A stretch of DNA of 64,000 nucleotides from Chromobacterium phragmitis (GTDB lineage Bacteria; Pseudomonadota; Gammaproteobacteria; Burkholderiales; Chromobacteriaceae): NCBI RefSeq assembly GCF_003325475.1, contig NZ_CP029495.1:4340001-4404000 (forward strand). The letters are read 5' to 3'. A program made the translations under genes and the position numbers. Below are positions 17,104 through 26,893 of this stretch, in pieces. The notes below the pieces were generated by a model. That model had not been told where the DNA came from. It saw only the letters and a program-made list of their open reading frames with translations, and ran no database searches. How positions within the stretch are numbered: the first letter of the stretch is position 1; each line of letters begins with the position of its first letter.

Positions 17104-18288
17104 TTAGTCAAGGCCTCGCGACAGATCTTGCTCGAGGTCCCGCACATTTTCCAGGCCGACGCTGATGCGCAACAGGCCCTCCACTATGCCCGCCCGCTCT
17201 CGCGCCTCCGGGGTCACTCGAGCGTGGGTGGTGCTGGCGGGATGCGTGATGGTGGTTTTCACATCGCCCAGATTGGCGGTGCGGGAAATCACCTGGACAG
17301 CGTCCACCACCTTCCAAGCCGCCTCGCGCCCTCCCTTGACCACGAAGGACACCACCGCGCCGCCGCTCTTTTGCTGGCGGAGAGCCAAATCATGCTGCGG
17401 ATGGCTCTCCAGGCCGGGGTAGTAGACACGCTCGACATGGGGCCGCGCCTCCAGCCAGCGCGCCAGTTCCAGCGCGTTGGCGCTGTGTTTCTCCATGCGC
17501 AGATGCAGCGTCTCCATGCCGGACAACAGGGTCCAGGCATTGAACGGCGCCAGCGACGGCCCGGCGGCGCGCACGTGCAGATAGATCTGCTCGATCAGCT
17601 TGTCGCTTCCCACCACCGCGCCGCCCATCACCCGGCCATGCCCATCCAGAAACTTGGTGGCGGAATGCATGACCAGATCGGCGCCGAAGCGCAAAGGCTG
17701 CTGCAAGGCCGGGGAACAGAAGCTGTTGTCCACCACCAACAGCGCGCCATGGGCATGGGCGATATCGGCGATGGCCTGGATGTCGGCCACCTCGGTCAAC
17801 GGATTGGACGGCGTCTCCAGGAACAGCAGCTTGGTATTGGGCCGCAAAGCCTCCCGCCAGGCCGACAGATCGCGCGCGTCGACAAAGCTTGTGGTCACGC
17901 CGAACTTGGACAGCTGGTTGGCGAACAGATTGGTGGTGGAGCCGAACAGGCTTTGCGAGGACACGATATGGTCGCCTGCCTGCAGCAGGGTCATCATGAT
18001 GGCCTGGATCGCCGCCATGCCGGTCGCGGTGGCGATGGCGCGCTCGCCGCCTTCCATTTGCGCCAGCCGCTGCTGGAACGCCGCGACCGTGGGGTTGGTG
18101 AAGCGCGAATAGGTATAGCCGTCGATCTCGCCCAGGAACATCGCGGCGGCCTGGGCGGCGGATTCATAGGTGAAGCTGGAGGTGAGGAACAGCCCTTGGC
18201 TGTGCTCGTTGAACTGGCTGGTTTCCCGGCCGGCGCGGATGGCCAGGGTTTCGGGATGCAGGGTCGGGTGCGGCGCGTCGGATGCCAT
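17104..18288 (-). CDS. metZ: O-succinylhomoserine sulfhydrylase
   Basis: 394 residues from MASDAPHPTLHPETLAIRAG, with GAGAGAA upstream. It belongs to the Cys/Met metabolism PLP family: the PLP-lysine lies in MHSATKFLDGHG, with YSRFTNPT and the ATGMAAI cofactor loop before it. The N-terminal TLAIRAGRETSQFNEHS segment is characteristic of MetZ as opposed to MetB. It makes homocysteine directly from O-succinylhomoserine and sulfide. The next upstream gene is a MarR regulator on the same strand, 121 bp away. MetB or a methionine gamma-lyase is a less likely alternative. Confidence 0.85.
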   Translation of the reverse strand: MASDAPHPTLHPETLAIRAGRETSQFNEHSQGLFLTSSFTYESAAQAAAMFLGEIDGYTYSRFTNPTVAAFQQRLAQMEGGERAIATATGMAAIQAIMMTLLQAGDHIVSSQSLFGSTTNLFANQLSKFGVTTSFVDARDLSAWREALRPNTKLLFLETPSNPLTEVADIQAIADIAHAHGALLVVDNSFCSPALQQPLRFGADLVMHSATKFLDGHGRVMGGAVVGSDKLIEQIYLHVRAAGPSLAPFNAWTLLSGMETLHLRMEKHSANALELARWLEARPHVERVYYPGLESHPQHDLALRQQKSGGAVVSFVVKGGREAAWKVVDAVQVISRTANLGDVKTTITHPASTTHARVTPEARERAGIVEGLLRISVGLENVRDLEQDLSRGLD

Positions 18289-18409
18289 GATGATTCTCTC
18301 TTTGTTTCAGCCCGCTCCATGGCGGGCCGCTTCCCGACATCTTGCCTGAAAACGGCGGGTTCGCTAAATGCCGTCAAGCCATATGCAATTGCCCGGGCCG
18401 CTATTTGCC

Positions 18410-18853
18410 CTAGCCCAGCGCTTCCGGCGGCTGCAGCTGCCGCTTGACCTGCAACAGCAAGTCCAGCGACAAATGGCCGCCGTGATCCTGCAAGGCCAGC
18501 AGCTCGTCTCGGTGCGCGCCGGCCAGCCGGGCGACCAGCTGCTCGCCCTTCTCCTGCAAATGCACCTCCACGCAGCGCCTATCTTCCCTGCCCGGCTGCC
18601 GCCGCACCAGTTGCTGGCTCTCGCAACGGCTGACCAGTCCCACCACGCTGTGATGATGGGACTGCAGCCGCTCGGCCAACTCCGCCACCGTGGCCCAGTT
18701 GCGCCCCGGGTAGCCTTTCAATTGCAACAGCAACTGGTACTGCAGCGGCGTGATGCCGTTATCCTGCGCCAAATCCTCGCTGAAACGCAGAAAACGGCGC
18801 AAACGGTAGCGAAAGTCCGCCAGGCGTTCGAAATCTTCCTTGCTAAGTGTCAT
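18410..18853 (-). CDS. MarR-family transcriptional regulator
   Basis: 147 residues. The winged-helix core is visible: GITPLQYQLLLQLKGYPG, then a recognition helix in VAELAERLQSHHHSVVGLVSRCESQQLV, and the wing RRQPGREDRRCVEVHLQEKG. The DxR-type wing signature is complete. MarR proteins usually repress neighbouring genes in response to small phenolic or oxidising ligands. Neighbours are metZ downstream and a DUF488 gene upstream, both on the same strand; a target cannot be chosen from the sequence. Confidence 0.85.
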   Translation of the reverse strand: MTLSKEDFERLADFRYRLRRFLRFSEDLAQDNGITPLQYQLLLQLKGYPGRNWATVAELAERLQSHHHSVVGLVSRCESQQLVRRQPGREDRRCVEVHLQEKGEQLVARLAGAHRDELLALQDHGGHLSLDLLLQVKRQLQPPEALG

Positions 18854-18927
18854 GCCGTCACTTCAATGCCATGAGGTAAGGCATGGCAGTCTACTCCATT
18901 GCAGCCGGGGCACAGAAGCCGCGCCGC

Positions 18928-19305
18928 TCATGCCGTCTCGGCTTGCCTTTCCCGGTAGCGCTGCGTCAGGAAGGATTCCAGCGCTTTCACCGGGCTATGC
19001 TCGTCGGCCTCACCGCTGTGCAGCAGCACCAGTTCGCCCTGCTCCATCGTCCGCAGCAAGGGCAGCCAGCGGCCCGGATTATTGCCCATGTCCGACCAGT
19101 AGATGTCGCAGAAAGTGGACCAGCGCAGCGGCTGATACCGCATCCACGCCACCAGTTCGTCGGTCGGCATCACTCGAGGCAACCAATGCCCGGCCGCCAG
19201 CGCCGAGCGCGGCAGCCCCCTGGGCCACTTGCCGTCCACCAAGAAAGCGCCTGCCGGAGGCTTGCGGCACCCATCCACCTGCACCAAACGAATTTCGATT
19301 CCCAT
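18928..19305 (-). CDS. DUF488 (YeaO-like) family protein
   Basis: 125 residues starting MGIEIRLVQVDG; the ATG at 19305 is preferred to a GTG at 19314 because AAAGGGTG then lies at ribosome-binding distance. LVDGKWPRGLPRSAL followed by PLRWSTFCDIYWSDM and the strand GELVLLHSGE match the DUF488/YeaO pattern (LVDRxWPRG, W, Y, then a short beta strand). The family has no settled biochemical function. It lies 74 bp upstream of the MarR gene, in the same direction. Confidence 0.65.
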   Translation of the reverse strand: MGIEIRLVQVDGCRKPPAGAFLVDGKWPRGLPRSALAAGHWLPRVMPTDELVAWMRYQPLRWSTFCDIYWSDMGNNPGRWLPLLRTMEQGELVLLHSGEADEHSPVKALESFLTQRYRERQAETA

Positions 19306-19497
19306 GATTGTCACCCTTTATCCTGTTTCACTCGCGAATTGCGGCTCTCCAATGTTCTTCGCCTGCATAGCTTCTCATAAAAATATCGCAATACGATACA
19401 TAAAATTAAAAAAAATCCGCGTCGGCGAGGCGACTTACCGCCGCCCCGCCTGCCGGGCCATCGCCCGGCTATTCAGGCATCGCTGCCTCTGGCACTG

Positions 19498-20631
19498 CTA
19501 TAACGCCGCGCGGAAGATCGCGCAGACATCCGCATGACTGCCCTTGCGCGGATTGGTCAGGCCGCAGGCATCCTTCAACGCGTTGTCGGCCAAGGTTGGA
19601 ATATCCTCCTCTTTCACGCCCAGCTCTTTCAGCCCCGTCGGGATTCCCACATCCGCCGACAGACGCTTGATCGCCGCGATGGCCGCCTCGGCCCCGCGGG
19701 TTTTCTCGCCCAGCGCCAGCGCCACGTCGGCCAAGCGCTCGCCAGCCACCGCCGCGTTGAAAGCCTGCACGTGCGGCAGCAACACGGCGTTGCACACGCC
19801 ATGCGGCAGGTCGTAGAAGCCGCCCAGCTGATGCGCCATCGCATGCACATAGCCCAAGGACGCGTTGTTGAAGGCCATGCCGGCCAGGAACTGGGCGTAG
19901 GCCATTTGCTCGCGCGCCTCCATGTCTTTGCCATCCGCCACGGCGCGACGCAGAAAGCCGGCGATCAGCTCGACGGCCTTCAGCGCGCAGGCGTCGGTGA
20001 TGGGCGTGGCGATGGTGGACACGTAAGCCTCCACCGCGTGGGTCAACGCGTCCATGCCGGTGGCTGCGGTCAAGGAGGCCGGCATGCCGGCCATGGTTTC
20101 CGGATCGTTGACCGACAGAATGGGCGTGGTGTGCTTGTCGACGATGGCCATTTTGATATGGCGGGATTCGTCGGTGATGATGCAGAAGCGGGTCATCTCG
20201 GACGCGGTGCCGGCGGTGGTGTTGATCGCCACCAGCGGCAGCTGGGGCTTGGCGGACTTGTCCACGCCTTCGTAGTCCTGGATCTTGCCGCCGTTCACCG
20301 CCACCAGCGCGATGCCCTTGGCGCAATCGTGCGGCGAGCCGCCGCCCAGCGACACCACCACGTCGCACCGCTTTTCCCGCAGCAGCGCGAGGCCGGCGTT
20401 GACGTTGGCGCAACTGGGGTTGGGATGGACGCCGTCGAAAACCACCGGCTCGATGTCGGCTTTGCCCAACATGTCGGCCACCTTGCCGGCCAAGCCCGCC
20501 TTGACCAGGCCCTGATCAGTGACGATCAGCGCGCGGCGGAAGCCGTGCCCGCGCATGGTATCCACCGCTTGTTGCAGACAGCCCGCGCCCATCAGATTCA
20601 GCGAGGGGATGAAGAAAGCGCTCGTGCTCAT
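19498..20631 (-). CDS. iron-containing alcohol dehydrogenase (YiaY-like)
   Basis: 377 residues, GGAGACGG upstream. Group III Fe-ADH features: the NAD-binding GGGSPHD, the TTAGTASEMTRFCIITDE segment, ATGMDALTHAVEAYVS, and histidine ligands in HAMAHQLGGFYDLPHGVCNAVLLP. Length and motifs are those of E. coli YiaY/AdhB-type enzymes that interconvert short-chain alcohols and aldehydes with NAD. It stands alone, with 190 bp of AT-rich sequence after it and the MarC gene 117 bp upstream. Confidence 0.88.
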   Translation of the reverse strand: MSTSAFFIPSLNLMGAGCLQQAVDTMRGHGFRRALIVTDQGLVKAGLAGKVADMLGKADIEPVVFDGVHPNPSCANVNAGLALLREKRCDVVVSLGGGSPHDCAKGIALVAVNGGKIQDYEGVDKSAKPQLPLVAINTTAGTASEMTRFCIITDESRHIKMAIVDKHTTPILSVNDPETMAGMPASLTAATGMDALTHAVEAYVSTIATPITDACALKAVELIAGFLRRAVADGKDMEAREQMAYAQFLAGMAFNNASLGYVHAMAHQLGGFYDLPHGVCNAVLLPHVQAFNAAVAGERLADVALALGEKTRGAEAAIAAIKRLSADVGIPTGLKELGVKEEDIPTLADNALKDACGLTNPRKGSHADVCAIFRAAL

Positions 20632-20748
20632 TGTCCGTCTCCATGAATGGACTTGGTATGAACTCAGTCTGCGCGCATCCCCCGCCGGCCTCTTTGCCTC
20701 AAATCAATAAACGCAACGCCATCCTCACCCGAAACGCATTTTGCGGGA

Positions 20749-21450
20749 CTACCCCAGCAATGCGGCGTTGTCGCGCAGCCACTGGCTGGCCAGCTCGCCG
20801 AAACCGTCCCACATGATCTGCACGCCCAGACACAGCAGGATGAAGGCGGACAGCCGCAGGAACACCACCGAGCCGGTCTGGCCCAGGTAACGCAGCAGCT
20901 TGTCGGCGTTGGCGTAGCACAGATAGACCAGGGTGCTGCATACCAGCACCGCGCACAGCCCCGCGACAGGGCTGATCACAAAGCGCACCAGGCCCTTGCC
21001 GCTTCCGGTGAGCGTGGCACCGATGGTGATCGCTACCGATACCGAACCCGGCCCCACCGTCAACGGAAAGGTCAGCGGATAGAAAGCCCGTTGTTTGAGC
21101 TCGGCCTGGCTGTCCACCCTGGCCTGTTCGGCAGACGGCTGGCTGGATTCGGCCGGCGTGTCGTTCAGCATCCGCCAGGCGGCGAAGGTGATCAGCAGGC
21201 CGCCGGACATCTGCACCACTGGCAGCGACACGCCGAAGAAAGACAGCACATAGCCGCCGACGAACATGCTGCCGATCAACAATAGCGCGCAATAGACGGC
21301 GATGCGCCGCGCCAGGTAGCGCCGCTGCTGGGGCGTGTTGCGCGCCGTCATCGAGATGAAGATGGGCACCAGGCCGGGCGGGTTCATGATCGGCAGCAGC
21401 GCCGCCATCACGAACAGAAACTTGGTAATGAAGGTGGACAGCAACTGCAT
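20749..21450 (-). CDS. MarC-family integral membrane protein
   Basis: 233 residues, about six hydrophobic segments. The N-terminus with LLPIMNPPGLVPIFISMT and the central YPLTFPLTVGPGSVSVAITIGA are the MarC/YhgN family signatures. It is an inner-membrane protein whose substrate is unknown; the old link to multiple antibiotic resistance is not supported for the family. A ribosome binding site (GGCGGGGTG) precedes the ATG. It is separated from lysP upstream by a strong terminator. Confidence 0.88.
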   Translation of the reverse strand: MQLLSTFITKFLFVMAALLPIMNPPGLVPIFISMTARNTPQQRRYLARRIAVYCALLLIGSMFVGGYVLSFFGVSLPVVQMSGGLLITFAAWRMLNDTPAESSQPSAEQARVDSQAELKQRAFYPLTFPLTVGPGSVSVAITIGATLTGSGKGLVRFVISPVAGLCAVLVCSTLVYLCYANADKLLRYLGQTGSVVFLRLSAFILLCLGVQIMWDGFGELASQWLRDNAALLG

Positions 21451-21504
21451 ACGGCACCCCGCCTGGAAGGTTTAAAATGTTGTCAGGATAGCGGATGAAA
21501 CCAT

Positions 21505-21530
21505 AAAAAAAGCCCGCTTGCCAGCGGGCT
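21505..21530 (-). terminator. intrinsic terminator of lysP
   Basis: On the minus strand, stem AGCCCGCT/AGCGGGCT, 4-base loop, then at least six T. It lies 25 bp past the lysP stop and insulates the MarC gene. Confidence 0.88.
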
Positions 21531-21554
21531 CCGTCAAACGTTTTGCCAGATATG

Positions 21555-23081
21555 TCACACCTGGGCCGCGGCGGGCTTGCCGCCTCGATTTTCCTCGCGC
21601 TGGCGCACGGCGTTGTCGTGCGCTTCGGCCAGGTCCACCTTGTCCAGCGGCACCAGGCTGGTCTTGTGCTTGACGCGGTATCCCCACCACAGCGCCACAA
21701 ACAGCGGAATGCCCAGATAGGTGGCGATGACGCCGTTCCAGTCCACCTTGGCCGCGGTGAAGGCGGTATAGTTCTGGCCCAGCATGATCAGCAGGCACAA
21801 GATGAAGGCGAACACCGGGCCCAGCGGGAACCACTTGGCTTTGTACGGCAGATCATCCAGGCTGTAGCCCTGCTTCACATAGGCGCGGCGGAAGCGGTAG
21901 TGGCTGATGGCCACGCCCAGCCAGGCGATGAAGCCGGTCATGCCGGACGAGTTCAGCAGCCACATGTAGACCGCGTTGCTCTGGAACAGCGAGGTCAGGA
22001 AGCACAGGCAGGCCACCAGCGTGGTGGCGTACAGCGCGTTGCGCGGCACGCCGTTGTCGGTCAGCTTGCCGAAGACCTTGGGCGCCATGCCGTTCTTGGC
22101 CATCGCGTACAGCATGCGGGTGGACGCGTACATGCCGGAGTTGCCGGCCGACAAGATGGCGGACAGGATCACCGCGTTCATCAGGCTGGCGGCGAAAGCC
22201 AGGCCTGCCCGGTTGAACACCAGCGTGAACGGACTGGCGCCCACGTCCTTCATGTCGTTCTTCAGCAGCGACGGATCGTTGTGCGGCAGGATCAGGCCGA
22301 TGATCAGGATGGACAGCATGTAGAACATCAGGATGCGCCAGAATATCTGGCGCACGGCGCGCGGGATGGTGCGGCCCGGATTGGCGGATTCGCCGGCGGC
22401 GACGCCGATCAGCTCGGTGCCCTGAAACGAGAATCCCACCACCATGGCGACCCCGACGAAGGCCGCCAGGCCGCCGACGAAAGCGCCCTCGCCCTGCATC
22501 ATCACATTGAGACCCGGCGCGATGCGCTCCGGATTGGGGCCGGTCATGATGCCCAGAATCATCAGGAAACCGATGACGATGAAGGCGATGATGGTGGCCA
22601 CTTTCAACATGGAGCACCAGAACTCGGCCTCGCCGAAGCCCTTCACCGAGAAGTAGTTGAGCGCGAAGATGATGGCCAGGAAGCCGCCGCTCCACACCAC
22701 GCCCGGTATGCCGGGATACCAGTAGTTCATGATGATGGCGGCCGCGGCCAGCTCCACCGCCACGGTGATGGCCCAGTTGTACCAATAGTTCCAACCCTGG
22801 GCGAAACCGAAGGCCGGATCGACGAAGCGGGAACCATAAGCCTGGAAGGAGCCGGACACCGGCATGAAGGCGGCCATCTCGCCCAGGCTGGTCATCAGGA
22901 AGTACACCATCAGGCCCACCAGCGCGTAAGCCAGCAGCGCGCCGCCGGCGCCGGCGCCGGAAATGGTGGCGCCGGACGCCAGGAACAGGCCGGTGCCGAT
23001 CGAACCGCCGATGGCGATCATCGACAGGTGTCGAGCCTGCAGCGAGCGCCGCAGTTCGGGCGCTTCTTGTTTCTTGCTCAT
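21555..23081 (-). CDS. lysP: lysine-specific permease
   Basis: 508 residues from MSKKQEAPELRRSL; the ATG at 23081 follows GAGTTGG. Twelve hydrophobic segments of the APC amino-acid permease fold. Very close to E. coli LysP as I know it: ARHLSMIAIGGSIGTGLF, VGFSFQGTELIGVAAGES and GNSGMYASTRMLY are nearly identical. It imports L-lysine by proton symport. In E. coli LysP also inhibits the acid sensor CadC; no cadC or cadBA is seen here. It is a single-gene unit ending in a strong terminator; about 250 bp separate it from kup, and I see no clear promoter there. Confidence 0.88.
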   Translation of the reverse strand: MSKKQEAPELRRSLQARHLSMIAIGGSIGTGLFLASGATISGAGAGGALLAYALVGLMVYFLMTSLGEMAAFMPVSGSFQAYGSRFVDPAFGFAQGWNYWYNWAITVAVELAAAAIIMNYWYPGIPGVVWSGGFLAIIFALNYFSVKGFGEAEFWCSMLKVATIIAFIVIGFLMILGIMTGPNPERIAPGLNVMMQGEGAFVGGLAAFVGVAMVVGFSFQGTELIGVAAGESANPGRTIPRAVRQIFWRILMFYMLSILIIGLILPHNDPSLLKNDMKDVGASPFTLVFNRAGLAFAASLMNAVILSAILSAGNSGMYASTRMLYAMAKNGMAPKVFGKLTDNGVPRNALYATTLVACLCFLTSLFQSNAVYMWLLNSSGMTGFIAWLGVAISHYRFRRAYVKQGYSLDDLPYKAKWFPLGPVFAFILCLLIMLGQNYTAFTAAKVDWNGVIATYLGIPLFVALWWGYRVKHKTSLVPLDKVDLAEAHDNAVRQREENRGGKPAAAQV

Positions 23082-23330
23082 ATCCAACTCACTCTATTGT
23101 TCTGCCGCGAGGGCCGAAACCCGCGCGCCCCAGGCTCTGCGCCGGGTTCGGGACAATCCAAAGCGGCAAAGAATGACATCGATCGCCGGCATTGCCTAGC
23201 CCGGATTAGGCGAATTACGCAAAAAACGAAGATGTCATGTTCAGAAGAGAAAGGAAAAGCCAACACCGGCAAGGCGCGGCCGCCTGCCAGCTCACAATAC
23301 GGGCACGCAAAACTGGCTGAGGACAACACG

Positions 23331-25247
23331 CTACAGTTCGATGCGCGCCCCCAACTCCACCACCCGGTTGGGCGGCAAGCCGAAATACAGCGTGGCGCTG
23401 CGCTCGTTCTGCCGCAAAAAGAAAAACACCGCCAACATGGCGCGCCGCAAGCGGCCGCCGCGCGGCAACGCCACCAGCGTCTGCCGGCCCAGGTAATAAG
23501 ATGTCGCCAAAGGCTCGAACACCGGAACGCCTAGCAGGCGGGCGGCGTCCGCCATCGCGGCCGGGACGTCCGGCTGCTCCATATAGCCGTAGCGCGCCGT
23601 CACCCGCGCCATCCCCTCGCCCAGCCAGCGCGCGCTCGTCCTCTCCCCTTCCGCCCGCGGCGCGTCCAGCATCTGCAGCGTCAACAGCAGAGCGGTTTCA
23701 TGCAGCGCTTGGTTGTGCTTCAAATGGTGCAGCAATACCAGCGGCACGCCGTCCGGGCTCTCCGACAAAAACACCCCGACTCCCGGAATCCGCGCCACCG
23801 GATTGAGCCGCAGGCTGGACAACAGCGCATCGACGGGCAACAGGCCATCCCGCCCCTGCCGCGCCAGCATGCGCCGCCCGCCGAACCAGCACCCCATCGC
23901 GGCGAAAATCGCCGCGCCCAGCAACAGCGGCAGCCAGCCGCCATCCATGAACTTGAGCGCGTTGGCCAGCCAGAAGGCGAGATCGATGACGAGCAGCCCG
24001 CCTGCCGCCAGCGCCACCGCCCACCAAGGCCAACGCCAGCGCCGCCGCGCCAAGACTGCGAACAACACGGTGGTGATCGCCATGGTGGTGGACACCGCCA
24101 GTCCGAAAGCGGCGGCCAACTTGCCCGATTCGCGAAAGCCCAGCACCACCGCGATCGTAGCCAACATCAGCGACCAATTGAGCAAGGGCAGGTAGATTTG
24201 CCCCTTGTGGCTGCCAGAGGTATGCAAAGCCTTGACGCGCGGAAAAAAGCCCAGCTGCACAGACTGGTGCGTCAACGAAAACACCGCCGTGATCAGCGCC
24301 TGCGAAGCGACGATGGTGGCCAACGTGGCCAAGGCCACCATGGGATACAGCGTCCACTCGGGCGCCATCGAATAAAACGGCCGGCTCGAGAGCTCTGGAT
24401 GCGACAGCAGCAAAGCGCCCTGGCCTAGGTAGTTCAGGATCAGCGACGGCAGCGCCAGCCCATACCAAGCCAACCGTATCGGCCGCGCGCCGAAATGCCC
24501 CATGTCCGCGTACAACGCCTCCGCGCCGGTCAGGCACAACACGACGGCGCCGAGGGAAACGAAGCCGGCGAAACCATTGCGCTGGAAATAGGCGATGCCC
24601 TGCGCCGGGTTGATCGCCTGCAGAATGGCCGGATTCTGCCACAGCTGGGCCAGTCCCAAGGCGGCGATGGCGGCGAACCAAGCCGCCAGGATCGGTCCAA
24701 ACGCCGCCCCCACCCTGCCGGAGCCGAACGGCTGCACCATGAACAACAGCACGAGGATGAGCACCGTGCCGGGCACAACATAGGCGGACAAGACCGGCGC
24801 CGCCACCTGCAAACCCTCCATCGCGCTCAATACCGACACCGCGGGCGTGATCACGCCGTCCCCGTAAAGCATGGCCGCGCCGGCCAGTCCCAGCAACGTC
24901 CAGCGCACCGCGCCGCCGCCCTCGCCGCGGCCGCCGACGATCTGGGCCAACAAAGCCAGAATCCCCCCCTCCCCCTTATTGTCCGCCCGCATCAATAACA
25001 GTACGTACTTGACGCTGACCATCAGGATCAGCGACCACAGAAACAGCGACAGCACGCCCACCACATTGCCTGGCGTGGGCCGCACGCCATGGCCGCCATG
25101 AAATGCCTCCTGCAGCGCGTACAAAGGGCTGGTGCCCAAGTCGCCGAACACCACGCCCAACGCCGCCAAGGCCAGCCACGCCATCCCCTGGCCGGAACGC
25201 TGTCGGTCCAATGCCGAAATCGCCATGCTTCCGCTTCCCGCCGACAT
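23331..25247 (-). CDS. kup: low-affinity potassium uptake protein
   Basis: 638 residues starting MSAGSGSMAIS, chosen because GGGAGG lies six bases upstream; longer in-frame starts lack a site. The family start ALAALGVVFGDLGTSPLYA and the ADNKGEGGILALLAQ loop are unmistakable for Kup/HAK/KUP transporters, followed by about twelve membrane segments and a soluble C-terminal domain (about 450-638). It imports K+ with protons, and is important at low pH in enterobacteria. It is divergent from the mdtA operon across a 406-bp gap. Confidence 0.92.
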   Translation of the reverse strand: MSAGSGSMAISALDRQRSGQGMAWLALAALGVVFGDLGTSPLYALQEAFHGGHGVRPTPGNVVGVLSLFLWSLILMVSVKYVLLLMRADNKGEGGILALLAQIVGGRGEGGGAVRWTLLGLAGAAMLYGDGVITPAVSVLSAMEGLQVAAPVLSAYVVPGTVLILVLLFMVQPFGSGRVGAAFGPILAAWFAAIAALGLAQLWQNPAILQAINPAQGIAYFQRNGFAGFVSLGAVVLCLTGAEALYADMGHFGARPIRLAWYGLALPSLILNYLGQGALLLSHPELSSRPFYSMAPEWTLYPMVALATLATIVASQALITAVFSLTHQSVQLGFFPRVKALHTSGSHKGQIYLPLLNWSLMLATIAVVLGFRESGKLAAAFGLAVSTTMAITTVLFAVLARRRWRWPWWAVALAAGGLLVIDLAFWLANALKFMDGGWLPLLLGAAIFAAMGCWFGGRRMLARQGRDGLLPVDALLSSLRLNPVARIPGVGVFLSESPDGVPLVLLHHLKHNQALHETALLLTLQMLDAPRAEGERTSARWLGEGMARVTARYGYMEQPDVPAAMADAARLLGVPVFEPLATSYYLGRQTLVALPRGGRLRRAMLAVFFFLRQNERSATLYFGLPPNRVVELGARIEL

Positions 25248-25653
25248 ATCCATCCTCCCGCGATTCATAATCCAAGCGCTTGACGCTTCGACACGCATGC
25301 TAGGCCGCCGAAAATAAATTGCGGATATAGATCCGACCCATCCCATGTAAATAAATGGTAAAAACACCAAGAGCCGCCATCTTATCCACCGCTATCCGCA
25401 AACCCATGCGCGACAATGCCTTGCCGATGCCCCGCTGCTGTCGTTCAAACATAAAAATTAAACACTCTTTTTTCATTAACAATTCAAAACACAAAGTCGG
25501 GGCCGGCTCAAACCAGGCTCATACAATGCATTCACTCTTAAGCATGCGTATACGGCACTAAATCGCTGTTTTCACGCATTGCCGCAGCACAAAGCATGTA
25601 AAAATGACATGCTTTGCCATACAACAACATTCTGCCCGCCCGGAGCTCCCCGC
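25248..25653. other. divergent control region between kup and mdtA
   Basis: 406 bp, AT-richer than its surroundings, with no credible gene. It must carry the kup promoter (minus) and the mdtA promoter (plus). The only clear element is the inverted repeat at 25590-25616. Confidence 0.6.
25590..25616. promoter_or_regulatory. perfect inverted repeat upstream of the mdtA operon
   Basis: CAAAGCATGT, 7-base spacer AAAAATG, ACATGCTTTG: two perfect 10-bp arms centred 51 bp before the mdtA ATG. It has the size and symmetry of a dimeric repressor site (TetR, MarR or similar). It could also form a leader hairpin; no T-run follows, so it is not a terminator. Confidence 0.5.
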
Positions 25654-26877
25654 ATGTCGACCGCCGCGTCCGCCTCATCCAAACGCCTCCCCCTGATACT
25701 CGTCCTGATCGCCGCGCTGGGCGGCGGCTGGTGGTGGCATCAGCACAGCCAGAACGCCAAGGAGGCGGCCGCCAGGAACAAGGGCGGCGCGCCGGCGGCG
25801 GTCGGCGTGGCGGAGGTGCGGACCATGGACGCCCCTTTGCAACTGGGCGCGCTGGGCACCGTCGCCTCCACCTATACCGTGACCGTGCGCAGCCGCGTCG
25901 ACGGCCAATTGGAAAAAATCCATTTCCAGGAGGGGCAACTGGTCAAGCAAGGCCAGTTGTTGGCCGAGCTGGACGCCCGCGCCTACCAGGCAACGCTGAC
26001 CCAGGCGGAAGGCCAGTTGCTGCGCGACCAGGCGCTGCTGGAAAACGCCAGGCTGGATTTGGCCCGTTATCAGCAACTGGCCAGCCAGAACTCCATTTCC
26101 AAACAACAGGTGGACACCCAGAAAGCGCTGGTCAAGCAGTACGAAGGCACGGTCAAGGTGGATCAGGGCGCGGTGGCCGCCGCCAAGGTCAATGTCGACT
26201 ACACCCGCATCACCGCGCCGGTGGCCGGCCGCGTGGGCCTGCGCCAGGTGGACCCGGGCAACATCGTCCGCTCATCGGATGCCAACGGCGTGGTCACCAT
26301 CACCCAGACCCAGCCGATCAACGTGGTGTTCGCCGTGCCGGAAACCAGCCTGACCTCGGTGTTGCAAGCCGCCGCCGCCGACAAATCGTTGCGGGTGGAG
26401 GCCTGGGACCGGGACAACCGCGGCAAGCTGGCCGACGGCGCCCTGCTGGCGCTGGACAATCAACTGAATACCGGCACCGGCACCATCAACATCAAGGCGC
26501 GCTTCGCCAACGCAAAGCAACAGCTGTTCCCCAACCAGTTCGTCAACGTCAAGCTGCAGCTGGGCGTGCGCAAGGACGCCGTAGTGGTGCCCACCGAAGC
26601 GGTGCAGCTGGGCAAAACCGGCAGCTACGTCTACACCGTGGGCGCGGACTCCACCGTCAGCATCGCGCCGATCAAGCCCGGCCCGGTATCCGGCCACCAC
26701 ACCATAGTCGAAGACGGGTTGAAACCCGGCCAACGGGTAGTGGTGGACGGAGTCGACAAGCTGCGCAACGGCGCCCAGGTCAAAGTGATAGACCGCGCCG
26801 CCCAGGCCAAGACGCTGGGCGCGGACAAGGGGCCGCGCAAGCGCGACGGCAAACCTTCCGCCTCCCAGGCCGGCTAA
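25654..26877 (+). CDS. mdtA: RND efflux periplasmic adaptor (membrane fusion protein)
   Basis: 407 residues from MSTAASASSKRLPLILVLIAA, with GGAG upstream. One N-terminal membrane anchor, a lipoyl/barrel-sandwich half motif (GQLEKIHFQEGQLVKQGQLLAELD), a coiled-coil hairpin (about 100-170), the second lipoyl half (YTRITAPVAGRVGLRQVDPG), then beta-barrel and membrane-proximal domains. It matches MdtA/MuxA adaptors. It is the first gene of a four-gene operon mdtA-mdtB-mdtC-outer membrane channel. No baeSR-like regulator is adjacent; the inverted repeat upstream suggests an unlinked repressor. Confidence 0.9.
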   Translation: MSTAASASSKRLPLILVLIAALGGGWWWHQHSQNAKEAAARNKGGAPAAVGVAEVRTMDAPLQLGALGTVASTYTVTVRSRVDGQLEKIHFQEGQLVKQGQLLAELDARAYQATLTQAEGQLLRDQALLENARLDLARYQQLASQNSISKQQVDTQKALVKQYEGTVKVDQGAVAAAKVNVDYTRITAPVAGRVGLRQVDPGNIVRSSDANGVVTITQTQPINVVFAVPETSLTSVLQAAAADKSLRVEAWDRDNRGKLADGALLALDNQLNTGTGTINIKARFANAKQQLFPNQFVNVKLQLGVRKDAVVVPTEAVQLGKTGSYVYTVGADSTVSIAPIKPGPVSGHHTIVEDGLKPGQRVVVDGVDKLRNGAQVKVIDRAAQAKTLGADKGPRKRDGKPSASQAG

Positions 26878-26893
26878 GCGGCGGGAGCGAAGC

